Below, piece by piece: positions 14,946 to 23,862 of a DNA stretch of 53,467 bases. Origin of the DNA: a virus; the IMG/VR virus record IMGVR_UViG_3300035698_035346, positions 1 through 53,467 of that record. One strand, given 5' to 3'. The first letter of the stretch is position 1; each line of letters begins with the position of its first letter. The notes beneath the pieces were generated by a model, which was not told where the DNA came from, made no database searches, and saw only the letters and a program-made list of their open reading frames with translations. A program made the translations under genes and the position numbers.

Positions 14946-17900
14946 TTTTTGTGTCTTTCTTTTTGAATTTCTTCTTTGTTTTAAACTTAAATAAAGGTAC
15001 ATCTGTCATCTTACCTTTTTCTGTAGTTACCATATCTTTAAAGCCATCAGCTTCTTTTTCTATTTTAATGGTTTCGATTCTACCCATCTTCTTAACGTTA
15101 TCAGTTATATCGAGTACATGACACAATTTATTTTCATCATCTGGGTCTATTCTTATACCTCTACCTATTTGCTGATAAAACAAAGCTAACGAAAGAGTTG
15201 GTCTGGCTAAAGTAATTCCATCTAAACTGGGGAAATCAAATCCGCAATTTCCCATAATTGTTATTGTACCTTTTTTTCTTGTAATAATGGTTCCCAAATC
15301 AGTAGATACGCACCATACTCTTTTATTTTGACTTTTATTTTTATATAATATTGGTAAATCTTTTGTTAACTGATGTTTTTGCTTGTCATATAACGATAGC
15401 CTATAAAGTTGTTTTTTATTATTGGGTCTCATTTTAACAGGTTTTATTGTTACTCTATATCCTCTACATACTCCTATTTTTTGTAACAATTCAAATAAAT
15501 CTATTAAACTTTTGGTAATAGCTCCACCCTTATAGGGCTTATTATTTCCATGCCAACCGTCTGCTTGCCAAAGACCCTCCATTAGAGAAAAATATTGCTT
15601 TCGATTTAACCCCCAAAACCATTTTGTTCCTTTCTTGTTTAAATAAGGTAATAATCTATATATTCCATTGACAGATTGAGTATGTCCTCCTGTACCTTTA
15701 GGTAATCTATATATTCGTTTTTCATTAGCCATTTTACATTTTCTACCCATTATTATACCTGTAGGCCAAGAATCTGAATAACTATAATCTACGTTACATG
15801 ATTTTAATATATTTTCAATCCATTGTAGCATTTTAGGATATCCCTTAGACTGAGCCAAACTATAAGTTTTTTCCGATTTACCTTTTGTTGAAACGCTTCC
15901 ATCTCCCAACCAAAATCCTATAAATCTACATTCATCTAAAGTAAGTTCTTTAGGATTTTTATATTTCAATTTACTTTTTTTCTCCCAAAAATTTAATGCC
16001 ATTTTTTTTGCTGTTTTTTTATCTATCCCTTTTTTTCTATAATTATAAGAATTAGATATTATAAATTTATTTTTATTTATTTTAAATATTTGTTCTTGTT
16101 CAACAAAAAGTTTTTGTGGTTTAGCAAATCCAGAAACTAAAATATTACATTTTTTATTAACTAATTCTTTAGCTTTTATTTTTCTAAAATTGTCATTATA
16201 ATATTCAGACGCTATAAAGTTATGATTAGCTGTTGTACTAATAGACACATATCTCCCATCCACTTTTACCATTTCTTCATCTAATTTTAAATCTTTTTTT
16301 ATTATTTTTTGAGGTATTTTAAAAATTATCTCTTTAGTATTAATATTATATTGAGCAATTTTTTTGCTATAATCTATAGTATTTATATTAACCCATCCTG
16401 TTTCAGATAATATTTCGGTATCCTCAGATAAACAATTTAAAATCCCCACATTCAATAAATGTTTTATTTTGCCTGACCTAAAATTAGCAATCAATACTTC
16501 TCTTTCTTTTTTATTGTGCTTACTAGTAACAACATCAGCACTCAAACCCATAGTTGTTAACATAGCTTTAGCTCTATCCGCTTGTCTTATTGAAGAACAA
16601 AAGATTAAATTGTGTTTTACTCTCTTATCAAAGTCCAAGATAATTTGAGATAGTTTTTTTAATCTACTATCAGACCAAAAAGCTTCTACCGCATCTTTAT
16701 CATAATCTGCTCCAGTACTGTTTATTTTTAAATGAGAAGTATCAAAATCATTAAATTTATAATACTTGATTGGACACAGATATTTCTTTTTTAATAGTTC
16801 TTCATTATCTACCTTATATATTATTTGTTTAAAGAAAAAAGGATAAATTCGATTTATCATCGAAAGTTTCGAAGTATAAAATAAATCCTTTCCCTCTTTA
16901 AAGTATTTTTGTGTTAACCTATAAGGTGAAGCTGTTAGACCACAAATAGCTTTAGGTTTTATTTCTTTAAAGAATTTATTATACATTCCTTTTATTTTCT
17001 TAGGGTCAAGACCATGACACTCATCCAATAAAACATATTTAAAATCTTTAAATAGTTCTGGCTTTCTAAATATACTGCCTATTGTAGCATAAGTATATTT
17101 ACCTATTTCTTTTTGTTTCAAAGAAGCCGAATATATACTAATATCCTTTATACCGTAAGAAACCAACTTACTGTAATTTTGTTCTAATATTTCTTTAGTG
17201 GGCTGTAGTATCAATATAGGCTCATTCAATTGATGGCATATTTCAGCTATAACTAAACTTTTACCACTATTATGATGAATCATGAAATCACCTGTCAAAT
17301 ACAAATTATCACCATCTAATTCAAATCCATAATAATTATCAATCTTAGTTTTTTCTATTTTCCATCCTGTTACTAACGGATTAACCTTACATTTTCTTTT
17401 ATTTAATACTTTTTTTCTTTGACATATGTTTGGAATTAAGTGTAAGTCTCCTGTTATATGTACTCCCCAATATACACCTTTTTTAATTGTTTGGCATGAT
17501 TTTATTTTTTTAGAAAAAATTGCTCTGAATCCTAAACTTTTGCAAATAAACTGTACGTCTTTAGCTAGTTGTTTAGATTTTGATACGTATGAAAATTCAT
17601 TTTTACACAAGTGACCTTCAGTATCTAAAATACCTGCTAATATTTTTAATCTAGTGTTTCTACTTCCTCTTTTATATATATTAGGAACAAATTTATCTCC
17701 TGATTTTTTACCATATAATCCTAATTGTTTTATAATTGAAGTTAATGGATTGGGAATAGACCTAGTTGCTTTAGGATAGAAATAATTAATATTTCTAGAT
17801 TTTTTTCTTTTTATTTTATATCTAATTGTTGGTTTTACTCCAAACTTTTTAACTTTTTTATTCATTAATTCAATAATATTATCATCACTGTTTGTAAAAG

Positions 17901-18423
17901 ACGTACCGTGTAATAAACAACCATCACCTATTAGTACTCCTAAAACCCAAGGGTCTAATATTATTTTTTTGTCTATAGATTTAAAATTAGCACTCGAATA
18001 TTGTAATTTTCTTAAATGTTTCCATGTTTTTGATTTATTTAAACAATTTTTTACTTTTACACAGTCAGTATATCTAGGTTTAACATAAAGTCCTGAAGTT
18101 TTGTCTGATTGTTTTTCAAAAGCTAAAATATGATTTTCATTGACCAGAAAAGAGTTTCCTTTATTTGGAGTAACTCTATATAGTAATTCTGTACCTTTAA
18201 TGGTTTGTAAAGCAATTCTTTTTTGGTTATTTATTCCCATAATCTCATCATTAACTTTAATATTTTCTACCTTTTTCAAAGAACCATCATACATTAATAT
18301 ATCTGTACCTTTGGCATGACAACCAGTAGGCAACACAAGTACAAACGGTCTTTCGCCTTCTTGCATATACAAAACAGCTTTATCACTAGCTTCTTGTTGA
18401 TACCTTCTTAAAGTATACTTCAT
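14935..18423 (-). CDS. SF2 DNA/RNA helicase containing two inteins
   Basis: The 1162-residue precursor holds an SF2 (DEAD/DEAH-like, UvsW/RadD-type) helicase of about 415 residues after removal of two inteins. Extein motifs: Q-like YQQEA, Walker A LPTG-SGKS (split by intein 1 after residue 34), DECH box (LLDECHG), motif III LTASPYR, NVGILN-CGFDFPSLD (motif V, split by intein 2) and QQIGRGIR (motif VI). It probably unwinds DNA in recombination or replication restart. Intein 1 is residues 35-385 and intein 2 residues 664-1059. The start overlaps a small cysteine-motif gene (ATGA). Without splicing, ATP binding would be lost. Confidence 0.93.
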   Translation of the reverse strand: MKYTLRRYQQEASDKAVLYMQEGERPFVLVLPTGCHAKGTDILMYDGSLKKVENIKVNDEIMGINNQKRIALQTIKGTELLYRVTPNKGNSFLVNENHILAFEKQSDKTSGLYVKPRYTDCVKVKNCLNKSKTWKHLRKLQYSSANFKSIDKKIILDPWVLGVLIGDGCLLHGTSFTNSDDNIIELMNKKVKKFGVKPTIRYKIKRKKSRNINYFYPKATRSIPNPLTSIIKQLGLYGKKSGDKFVPNIYKRGSRNTRLKILAGILDTEGHLCKNEFSYVSKSKQLAKDVQFICKSLGFRAIFSKKIKSCQTIKKGVYWGVHITGDLHLIPNICQRKKVLNKRKCKVNPLVTGWKIEKTKIDNYYGFELDGDNLYLTGDFMIHHNSGKSLVIAEICHQLNEPILILQPTKEILEQNYSKLVSYGIKDISIYSASLKQKEIGKYTYATIGSIFRKPELFKDFKYVLLDECHGLDPKKIKGMYNKFFKEIKPKAICGLTASPYRLTQKYFKEGKDLFYTSKLSMINRIYPFFFKQIIYKVDNEELLKKKYLCPIKYYKFNDFDTSHLKINSTGADYDKDAVEAFWSDSRLKKLSQIILDFDKRVKHNLIFCSSIRQADRAKAMLTTMGLSADVVTSKHNKKEREVLIANFRSGKIKHLLNVGILNCLSEDTEILSETGWVNINTIDYSKKIAQYNINTKEIIFKIPQKIIKKDLKLDEEMVKVDGRYVSISTTANHNFIASEYYNDNFRKIKAKELVNKKCNILVSGFAKPQKLFVEQEQIFKINKNKFIISNSYNYRKKGIDKKTAKKMALNFWEKKSKLKYKNPKELTLDECRFIGFWLGDGSVSTKGKSEKTYSLAQSKGYPKMLQWIENILKSCNVDYSYSDSWPTGIIMGRKCKMANEKRIYRLPKGTGGHTQSVNGIYRLLPYLNKKGTKWFWGLNRKQYFSLMEGLWQADGWHGNNKPYKGGAITKSLIDLFELLQKIGVCRGYRVTIKPVKMRPNNKKQLYRLSLYDKQKHQLTKDLPILYKNKSQNKRVWCVSTDLGTIITRKKGTITIMGNCGFDFPSLDGITLARPTLSLALFYQQIGRGIRIDPDDENKLCHVLDITDNVKKMGRIETIKIEKEADGFKDMVTTEKGKMTDVPLFKFKTKKKFKKKDTKNAN
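15247..16434 (-). mobile_element. Intein 2 of the SF2 helicase (396 aa)
   Basis: It starts with C in CLSEDTEILSETGW (block A) after NVGILN and ends TIMGN before the extein C of CGFDF. LAGLIDADG-like motifs FWLGDGS and LWQADGW suggest a homing endonuclease. The penultimate residue is G, not the usual H. Confidence 0.92.
17269..18321 (-). mobile_element. Intein 1 of the SF2 helicase (351 aa), in Walker A
   Basis: It starts CHAKGTDILMYDGS after LPTG and ends DFMIHHN before SGKS, with S as the +1 residue. LAGLIDADG motifs LGVLIGDGC and LAGILDTEGHL are present. It closely resembles the intein in the primase-helicase. Confidence 0.95.
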
Positions 18424-18548
18424 TTAGTCTTATCCATGAATTTTTTTAAAGCTGATACAATAAAACACGCTTTATTTTTCTTGTCCCACCATTGACAATC
18501 TGGCATACATTTTTTATTTGTTAGTGGACAATATTTAACATCTTTCAT
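18420..18548 (-). CDS. Small cysteine-motif protein (42 aa)
   Basis: The 42-residue ORF has CPLTNKKCMPDCQWW and a fourth cysteine (KACFI), a C-x6-C-x3-C-x9-C pattern seen in small phage and Firmicute proteins that may bind metal. Its stop overlaps the helicase start (ATGA), so the two are translated together. A related, frame-disrupted ORF is at 26169-26346. Confidence 0.65.
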   Translation of the reverse strand: MKDVKYCPLTNKKCMPDCQWWDKKNKACFIVSALKKFMDKTK

Positions 18549-18782
18549 TTAGATTAATTCCTCATTCCTTATTAGTTTCATTGTTCCTGATTCATTTCCC
18601 ACACCTTGAATTTTACCTTTAACAAAAAAGAATTCAATATCTTCTATTCTTGTTTCTTTTCTCATTTTTTCTTGTAAATTATTACAAGCTCTTACAAGTT
18701 TTTGGTCTTCATATACTAACTTTGTCCAATATTTTTTAATTAATTGTTTCTGTTTATCTGTTGGTTCCAGTGTATAATCCAT
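18549..18782 (-). CDS. Hypothetical protein (77 aa)
   Basis: A charged, mostly helical N-terminal half (MDYTLEPTDKQKQLIKKYW...) is followed by a short beta-rich end. No motif recognised. It directly precedes the small cysteine protein. Confidence 0.55.
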   Translation of the reverse strand: MDYTLEPTDKQKQLIKKYWTKLVYEDQKLVRACNNLQEKMRKETRIEDIEFFFVKGKIQGVGNESGTMKLIRNEELI

Positions 18783-18794
18783 TATATATTCTCC

Positions 18795-19253
18795 TTAGTC
18801 CCAAGGATGAAATCTTCCCAATTGATGACCCATTTTATTTAAAGCTTTTTCTACGTCACAAACATAAAAAATTGTTTCTCCTGTTGCTTCGTCTAAAGTC
18901 ATTGTATTGTGACCAAAGACTCTATCAAACACTTCAGGGTTAATTTTTAAGTCTTTAAGAATTTCTTTTAATTGTGATTTAGGATAACCATATTTGTGCT
19001 TTGGCTTCGGTAATTTTTTCATTTTTTCCTCTTTCTTCTCTCCCCATTTATAAAATCCATAAATACTTGTTATTACTGCCGTACCTTCTATAAAGAAAAT
19101 AGAAGTTAATCCTACACTTAACCCTACCCAAATCCAACCTGTTGCTCCCACTATTCTAAACAACCAACCTGTTCGATGTTTTCTAGCTACACTTATATTA
19201 CCTACGGCATATATTGCACTAAAAACCCAACCAAAAATATCTAATGAACTCAA
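18795..19253 (-). CDS. Membrane protein with soluble C-terminal domain (152 aa)
   Basis: Residues 1-70 contain about three hydrophobic segments, including RTGWLFRIVGATGWIWVGL, resembling small PnuC-type or phage membrane proteins with a GW-R-G-W pattern. Residues 75-152 are hydrophilic and helical. It overlaps the end of the dehydratase C-terminal fragment by 4 bases. Function unknown. Confidence 0.55.
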   Translation of the reverse strand: MSSLDIFGWVFSAIYAVGNISVARKHRTGWLFRIVGATGWIWVGLSVGLTSIFFIEGTAVITSIYGFYKWGEKKEEKMKKLPKPKHKYGYPKSQLKEILKDLKINPEVFDRVFGHNTMTLDEATGETIFYVCDVEKALNKMGHQLGRFHPWD

Positions 19254-19552
19254 TTATTCTCCTTTTTCAATACTAATTCTTGATAAGCTTTTTCCATAGC
19301 ATTATCTAACATTTCTCCTACGAGGTCTTGAAAAGAACATTCTGGTTTCCAACCTAAAGTTGTTCTAATTTTAGAAGCATCGCCCAAAAGAGCTTTGACT
19401 TCATTCGGTCTTTCTAATCTCTTATCATACTCAACATAGGTATCAATATTTAAACCTACTTTTTTAAAAACTAATAGTAAAAATTCTTCTATAGAATAAT
19501 ATTCTTCAGTTGCTACAACAAAATCATCTGCTTTCTTGTGTTGCAATATCAT
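19250..19552 (-). CDS. gmd: GDP-mannose 4,6-dehydratase, C-terminal fragment
   Basis: This 100-residue frame continues the dehydratase after an in-frame TAG. It holds the substrate-binding region: KADDFVVATEEYYSIEEF and RLERPNEVKALLGDASKI, then TLGWKPE, as in the C-terminal third of Gmd. Its ATG immediately follows the stop (TAGATG), so reinitiation is possible but no separate SD is seen. The lost codon is where Gmd has Trp, so TGG to TAG is the simplest explanation. Confidence 0.85.
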   Translation of the reverse strand: MILQHKKADDFVVATEEYYSIEEFLLLVFKKVGLNIDTYVEYDKRLERPNEVKALLGDASKIRTTLGWKPECSFQDLVGEMLDNAMEKAYQELVLKKENN

Positions 19553-20257
19553 CTACATAGCTCTAACATAATCTGTTGAATTACCCCAATCACGTTTAGC
19601 ATTTAAATTACCTAAGTAAAGTTTCTTTTGTAAACCGAATTTTATTCTTGCTGCAGCCATAACTATTTTCTGTGTTACAAACCTTTCCCCTCTGTACTTA
19701 CCTTCATGATTGAAACAAATAGTATTACTAGCAAACATATTAAACCCTGTTCTATAGGCTTTTACTGCGTAGTATGCTGCCTGTTTTGCTATACCATAAG
19801 GACTTATTGGATGCATTTGTGTAGTCTCGTTTTGAGGTGGAGGTGTTGCCCCAAATTGTTCACTAGAACTGCACTGAAGAAATTTTGTCTTAGGAGATAA
19901 TATTTTGTTTTCTATACCTCTTCTAATACCTTCTAACAACCTCAGTACTCCTGTAGCATTTATATCGAAAGTGTATACTGGGATATCAAAAGAAATTCTT
20001 ACTTGACTCATAGCAGCAGTATTATAAATTTCATCAGGTTTTATTTTATAAATTAAATCTATAACACTATTATCTGCTAAATCTGCATAGTGTATTTTTG
20101 AAGCATCATGTGGACTAAACACATCATCTATTCTTTTTGTTGTTAAAGTACTAGACCTTCGTATTGTACCGTGAACTTCATAACCTTTAGATAATAATAG
20201 TCTAGATAAATTAGAACCATCCATACCATTTATGCCTATAATAAATGCTATTTTCAT
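19553..20257 (-). CDS. gmd: GDP-mannose 4,6-dehydratase, N-terminal fragment
   Basis: This 234-residue frame is the NAD(P)-binding and catalytic part of Gmd: GINGMDGSNL (the GxxGxxG nucleotide loop), LQCSSSEQFG, SPYGIAKQAAYY (catalytic Y and K) and NHEGKYRGERFVTQKI. Gmd converts GDP-mannose to GDP-4-keto-6-deoxymannose, the precursor of GDP-fucose, perosamine and rhamnose. It ends DYVRAM-TAG, where an intact enzyme continues. With the fragment downstream the length (335) fits a normal Gmd. The gene may be dead, read through, or expressed as two pieces. Confidence 0.9.
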   Translation of the reverse strand: MKIAFIIGINGMDGSNLSRLLLSKGYEVHGTIRRSSTLTTKRIDDVFSPHDASKIHYADLADNSVIDLIYKIKPDEIYNTAAMSQVRISFDIPVYTFDINATGVLRLLEGIRRGIENKILSPKTKFLQCSSSEQFGATPPPQNETTQMHPISPYGIAKQAAYYAVKAYRTGFNMFASNTICFNHEGKYRGERFVTQKIVMAAARIKFGLQKKLYLGNLNAKRDWGNSTDYVRAM

Positions 20258-20394
20258 TTATTTTCTCCTCTATAAGTTAAACCGTAGAATTTACACCAAC
20301 ACTTTACAGTACAATATTCTTCTGATTGTGCTTTTTTAGGTGTAAAGAATTTTCCACATTGTTTACATTTTTTACTTCTTAATTTTTTTTTCAT
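20254..20394 (-). CDS. Small zinc-ribbon protein (46 aa)
   Basis: The 46-residue ORF has KKCKQCGKFFTPKKAQSEEY followed by CTVKCWCKF, a C-x2-C...C-x3-C zinc finger. Its stop overlaps the gmd start and its own start lies inside the end of the upstream gene. Likely a small nucleic-acid-binding protein. Confidence 0.6.
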   Translation of the reverse strand: MKKKLRSKKCKQCGKFFTPKKAQSEEYCTVKCWCKFYGLTYRGENK

Positions 20395-20650
20395 AACACC
20401 CCGTACAACATTTAGATTCTTTTACTATTTCTGTTCCTTGAGTCTCAAAAGTTTTATCTACTATCCAATTTTCTAGTTCAAAATCTTTTATCCTATCTTC
20501 ATCTAAAGTTCCTTCTAGAAAAATACTTGTATCTTTATTTTTCTTTTTTAAAACAGTATAGACGTAATCTGTTTTTCGTTCTTCTTCCACAAAAAGACTC
20601 ATAGGTTCTTTAGGAAGAGTACTTTTACCACATACATCACATTTAAACAT
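20372..20650 (-). CDS. Zinc-binding hypothetical protein (92 aa)
   Basis: FKCDVCGKST at the N-terminus and SKCCTGCYEKK at the C-terminus form a likely C-x2-C/C-x2-C zinc site around a beta-rich middle. Family not recognised. It overlaps genes on both sides. Confidence 0.6.
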   Translation of the reverse strand: MFKCDVCGKSTLPKEPMSLFVEEERKTDYVYTVLKKKNKDTSIFLEGTLDEDRIKDFELENWIVDKTFETQGTEIVKESKCCTGCYEKKIKK

Positions 20651-21057
20651 TATAATAATCCTTTCTCCGTCAAATCATATAAATAGATTTTTAAGTTACC
20701 TTTAATTGCTTTATTTATCATATCTTGTGTGCCACCACTTTTTCCGTCCCAAATAGCTAGTAGAGCATCAGCATAATCTGCCATAGCTTGATTTCTTCTG
20801 AAGCCAGCTAGTAAATCATATTCAGTACCGTCATTTCTTTTTTTAATTTTGGCATCCTTATGAGACAAGTTTGTCCATTGAGCATTAAATCTTTTTATAG
20901 GTACTTCGTGTAATTTTGCCCACTTCTCACCCATAGCATCTATCCCCTTTGCTCCACCTGAAACAACTTCTGTTACTTCAAATTCAGATGCTTGTAGTGC
21001 TTTATACAAATAATTTATATTTGTTATCTTTCTAGAACCTGCTATAATTACTTTCAT
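20650..21057 (-). CDS. SLOG/DUF2493 (YspA-like) nucleotide-binding protein
   Basis: The 135-residue protein begins MKVIIAGSRKITN and has VVSGGAKGIDAMGEKWA, then FRRNQAMADYADALLAIWDG, matching the DUF2493/YspA group of the SLOG superfamily (GSR...SGGAxGxD...RN..M...). Such Rossmann-like proteins bind nucleotides or their derivatives. It is adjacent to the MptE-like gene. Role in the phage is not known. Confidence 0.75.
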   Translation of the reverse strand: MKVIIAGSRKITNINYLYKALQASEFEVTEVVSGGAKGIDAMGEKWAKLHEVPIKRFNAQWTNLSHKDAKIKKRNDGTEYDLLAGFRRNQAMADYADALLAIWDGKSGGTQDMINKAIKGNLKIYLYDLTEKGLL

Positions 21058-22845
21058 TTAATTCTCCAATTTGCTAAAAAATTCTTCCCAAGTTATCTTA
21101 TCAAAATAAGGTATATTAGATGGTAAACTAACATTCCAAATTTTTGAATTATGTTTTTCTAAATATACTTCAAAATCCTTTAAATCCTGTTTAATTGAAT
21201 CTCTATGTTTTATTCTATATACTAGAGGATTCCCTACACCAGAAGATACTATTGTTGGCTTGGTTTTATCTTTTTTAGGTTCAGCACTTTTTAAGTTTAC
21301 TTCATCTTGATACCAATGTGTTTTTTTTGTATTACAAGAAGGTGAACCAAAATCGTAACCACAATTACCCGACCAACAACACATATCATTTCTTTTTACA
21401 AAAATAATATGATTTTTTACATTGACATCATAAACATAATCATCATATTGTATTTTTTTTATTTGTTGGTTTTTTTTTAATGTTAATAAGTTTACAATGT
21501 TTCGACTACCACTTTTTTTACTATTGTTAGCATATATTGTATAACAGTCTTTGAAGCCTCGTTTTGGTATTTTCTTTATAAATTTATTTTTTTGATTTTT
21601 AAAAGCTTCATCTGAAGTTCTTGTATAAATATTACAGTAATATCCTAGTTTATAAAAAATTTCTTGAACATCTTCTTTTAACTGTTTAGATACTGTCCAA
21701 TAAGTATAACCAGTATTGTCTATTCTACCATCGCCAAATATTAAAGCATCTAATAAAATTTTTAATTGTCTTTTAGATAAATTCATTAATTCTCTAGGTA
21801 TATATTTTTCATGAGATAGACCAAATTGTTTTAAATATAATACTAATTGTTTACTATAAAACACCCAACCTCTTTTATGCCTATGATATTTATATGGTAG
21901 ATTGTTTAATATCTCTTGTATATAATCATCTTGTTCTCTAGTATGATTCTGATAAATAGTTACTTTATAATTTCCTCCATTAATACTTGAACATCCTTCA
22001 GATAAATACAATCCCAAAAAAGCTAACCAATAATCCATTTTGATTTTTTTTATCATAATTTGCTTAAACTGATTAGGATTTTGAGGCAGATAAAACCACT
22101 CTTGTTCTTTCCCCACATTAAAATCAAAAGTAATAGGTATTTTTATATTTTTTTTAATATGAAAAGATTCTTCAGCTGTTACCCATTGAAATTTATCCGA
22201 CTTTGTTAGATATCCAAATTTATGTTTAGGAGTGACCAATAAGTCCATACAGGGACTATTAAACTTATACATGTCGCCTTTGTATTTCATTTTAATTTTA
22301 TAATTTATATTGCTCCATTCAGTTTTGCCGTTTCTTTTTCTAGTCAATATCAAATCAAATTCTGTCAAATCTTCAAAATATTTCCATCCCTTAAAAGTAA
22401 GAACTTGAGTTTCTTTATCAAAACATAAATATATCTCTTCTCTCTTTTCTGCTATAGCTAAAGACAAAGCAAAATTACCACATAACCCCATACCACCATA
22501 AAAAAGTTCCTGTTTCTCACTTTCGAAAACTTTGTCTCCTAAGAAAGCTCCTCTATCTTTAGTTATTTTATATTGATGTACCCAATCTCCTAAAGTTACA
22601 CCAAAGGTTTTATTATATCTACAATGTACTTCAACCCCTTTATTATGCAAATCTATTATATCTGCTGTATTGTTTTTAAAGAACGAATTATCAACGAAGA
22701 TTTCCCTTTTTGGAAGAAAAGGCATCCATAAATGACTGTAATTTAATGACCAACATTCCTCCCCTTTTATTTTATCCCATGCACCTTTTGTTATACCTTC
22801 TTCGAAAGATACTCCTCCACCTATTATTATAACTCTTTTATTCAT
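21058..22845 (-). CDS. MptE/DUF115-like protein containing an intein
   Basis: The 595-residue precursor has an extein of 241 residues split after residue 140 (EEIYL) and resuming CGYDFGSP at 495. The start VIIIGGGVSFEEGI, the segment GGMGLCGNFALSLAIAEK and IYL-CGYDFG resemble the 6-hydroxymethylpterin pyrophosphokinase MptE-like (DUF115) fold, also seen in phage and sugar-related proteins. It may bind a nucleotide or nucleotide-sugar. The intein is residues 141-494. Family assignment of the extein is moderate; the intein is clear. Confidence 0.78.
   Translation of the reverse strand: MNKRVIIIGGGVSFEEGITKGAWDKIKGEECWSLNYSHLWMPFLPKREIFVDNSFFKNNTADIIDLHNKGVEVHCRYNKTFGVTLGDWVHQYKITKDRGAFLGDKVFESEKQELFYGGMGLCGNFALSLAIAEKREEIYLCFDKETQVLTFKGWKYFEDLTEFDLILTRKRNGKTEWSNINYKIKMKYKGDMYKFNSPCMDLLVTPKHKFGYLTKSDKFQWVTAEESFHIKKNIKIPITFDFNVGKEQEWFYLPQNPNQFKQIMIKKIKMDYWLAFLGLYLSEGCSSINGGNYKVTIYQNHTREQDDYIQEILNNLPYKYHRHKRGWVFYSKQLVLYLKQFGLSHEKYIPRELMNLSKRQLKILLDALIFGDGRIDNTGYTYWTVSKQLKEDVQEIFYKLGYYCNIYTRTSDEAFKNQKNKFIKKIPKRGFKDCYTIYANNSKKSGSRNIVNLLTLKKNQQIKKIQYDDYVYDVNVKNHIIFVKRNDMCCWSGNCGYDFGSPSCNTKKTHWYQDEVNLKSAEPKKDKTKPTIVSSGVGNPLVYRIKHRDSIKQDLKDFEVYLEKHNSKIWNVSLPSNIPYFDKITWEEFFSKLEN
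21364..22425 (-). mobile_element. Intein in the MptE-like protein (354 aa)
   Basis: It starts CFDKETQVLTFKGWKYFEDL, a textbook block A, and ends CCWSGN before extein C. LAGLIDADG-like motifs LGLYLSEGC and LIFGDGRI are present. The penultimate residue is G. Confidence 0.95.
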
Positions 22846-22927
22846 TATCTACTATTATCCAATCTTCAGCTTTTGCTTGGTCATAATCTTTGAATTTTTG
22901 ACAAAACTCTATAAAATTTTTATCTAC
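22838..22927 (-). other. Open frame without a start codon after the P-loop kinase
   Basis: In the -1 frame relative to the kinase, 29 codons (VDKNFIEFCQKFKDYDQAKA...) run from the kinase end to a TAA that overlaps the next gene start. The sequence looks coding but has no ATG, GTG or TTG, so it may be a frameshifted C-terminal tail of the kinase. Confidence 0.35.
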
Positions 22928-23574
22928 TTTAACTTATCTTTTGTTCTTCTTACCTCTTCTATATGTCCATTAAATGTTATTAGATAATCTGTATCTTTTT
23001 TTAAATCATTTATAGCTTTTTGTTCTTTTTTTAACACCTCTTGTCTATCACCATTTAGGATTTCTTTATTTCTAACTAATCTAAATTCTTCTGTCTGATT
23101 TATATCTCCCTCTAAATGAAATTTTATATTTCCGTGGTCTATATAATTAGCATACAGGCCTTCAATAATTAAAATATCTATATTTTCCCCATTCCATCGT
23201 ATTGATTCTAGGTCTTTTGTATAAATATTGTATTGTATAGTGGCAACTATTTTATTTTTTAAGAAGTCTTTACATATATTATTTATTAATCCCCAATCTA
23301 TCTCTTGTATACCTATATTTTGGAAGTTTTCCTTCTTCCTTAATTCATTTCTATTCTCCCATATCTTATAATAGTTATCTAAAGATATAATTTGAACCCT
23401 TTTATTATTCTCATGACACAAATCTCTTAAAACGTGGGCTTGTTCGCTTTTACCTGTCCCTGAAGACCCTCCAATACAAATAATTAATTTATCTTGGTTC
23501 CTATTGATTTTATTATATATTAATTCAGCTTTTTTTCGATGTAAATCATTTATTAAAATTCTATCGCCCTTCAT
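22924..23574 (-). CDS. Uridine kinase/phosphoribulokinase-like P-loop kinase
   Basis: The 216-residue protein has Walker A CIGGSSGTGKS (about residues 33-43), a following IISLDNYYK (metal-binding D, typical of the uridine kinase/PRK family) and ILIIEGLYANY (Walker B-like). The family phosphorylates nucleosides, pantothenate or sugar alcohols. It would fit nucleotide salvage, but the substrate cannot be read. It overlaps a small upstream ORF. A possible C-terminal extension in another frame is listed separately. Confidence 0.75.
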   Translation of the reverse strand: MKGDRILINDLHRKKAELIYNKINRNQDKLIICIGGSSGTGKSEQAHVLRDLCHENNKRVQIISLDNYYKIWENRNELRKKENFQNIGIQEIDWGLINNICKDFLKNKIVATIQYNIYTKDLESIRWNGENIDILIIEGLYANYIDHGNIKFHLEGDINQTEEFRLVRNKEILNGDRQEVLKKEQKAINDLKKDTDYLITFNGHIEEVRRTKDKLK

Positions 23575-23752
23575 CGAATGCTAACCTCCCCTGTTTCTCT
23601 TCTCCTATGCCACCGTTGAAATGAACAGGGTTCAAAGACTTTGAGTCATAACAATATATTTTATTCGTTACCCTATCTTTATATTTTGTTATAAAAATTT
23701 TATTCATACCCATATAAACTATTGTGTCTTCTAAATGGATTAATTCTTTCAT
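23561..23752 (-). CDS. Hypothetical protein (63 aa)
   Basis: The small protein starts behind GGGGAG and ends inside the start of the kinase gene. It has alternating beta-like segments (TIVYMGMNKIFITKY) and no cysteine cluster. Function unknown. Confidence 0.55.
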   Translation of the reverse strand: MKELIHLEDTIVYMGMNKIFITKYKDRVTNKIYCYDSKSLNPVHFNGGIGEEKQGRLAFDEGR

Positions 23753-23847
23753 TTCTCCCCTTCTCTTCTCACAATTTCATTATCTATTTTAACAATTATT
23801 CCTTTGTCGGTATACAAATGGGATATCCTGATACACTGATATATCAT
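23749..23847 (-). CDS. Possible small ORF (32 aa)
   Basis: The frame MIYQCIRISHLYTDKGIIVK... ends with an ATGA overlap onto the next ORF and contains its SD. It has no clear SD of its own. Coding is plausible but weak. Confidence 0.35.
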   Translation of the reverse strand: MIYQCIRISHLYTDKGIIVKIDNEIVRREGEK

Positions 23848-23862
23848 TATATATTATTTTAA

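Noticed and set aside
19250-20257. Global reassignment of TAG to an amino acid
   Set aside because: The TAG inside gmd suggested this, but TAG ends other genes cleanly (methyltransferase at 453, Mom-like gene at 26347, kinase at 22924) and no tRNA with a CTA anticodon is present.
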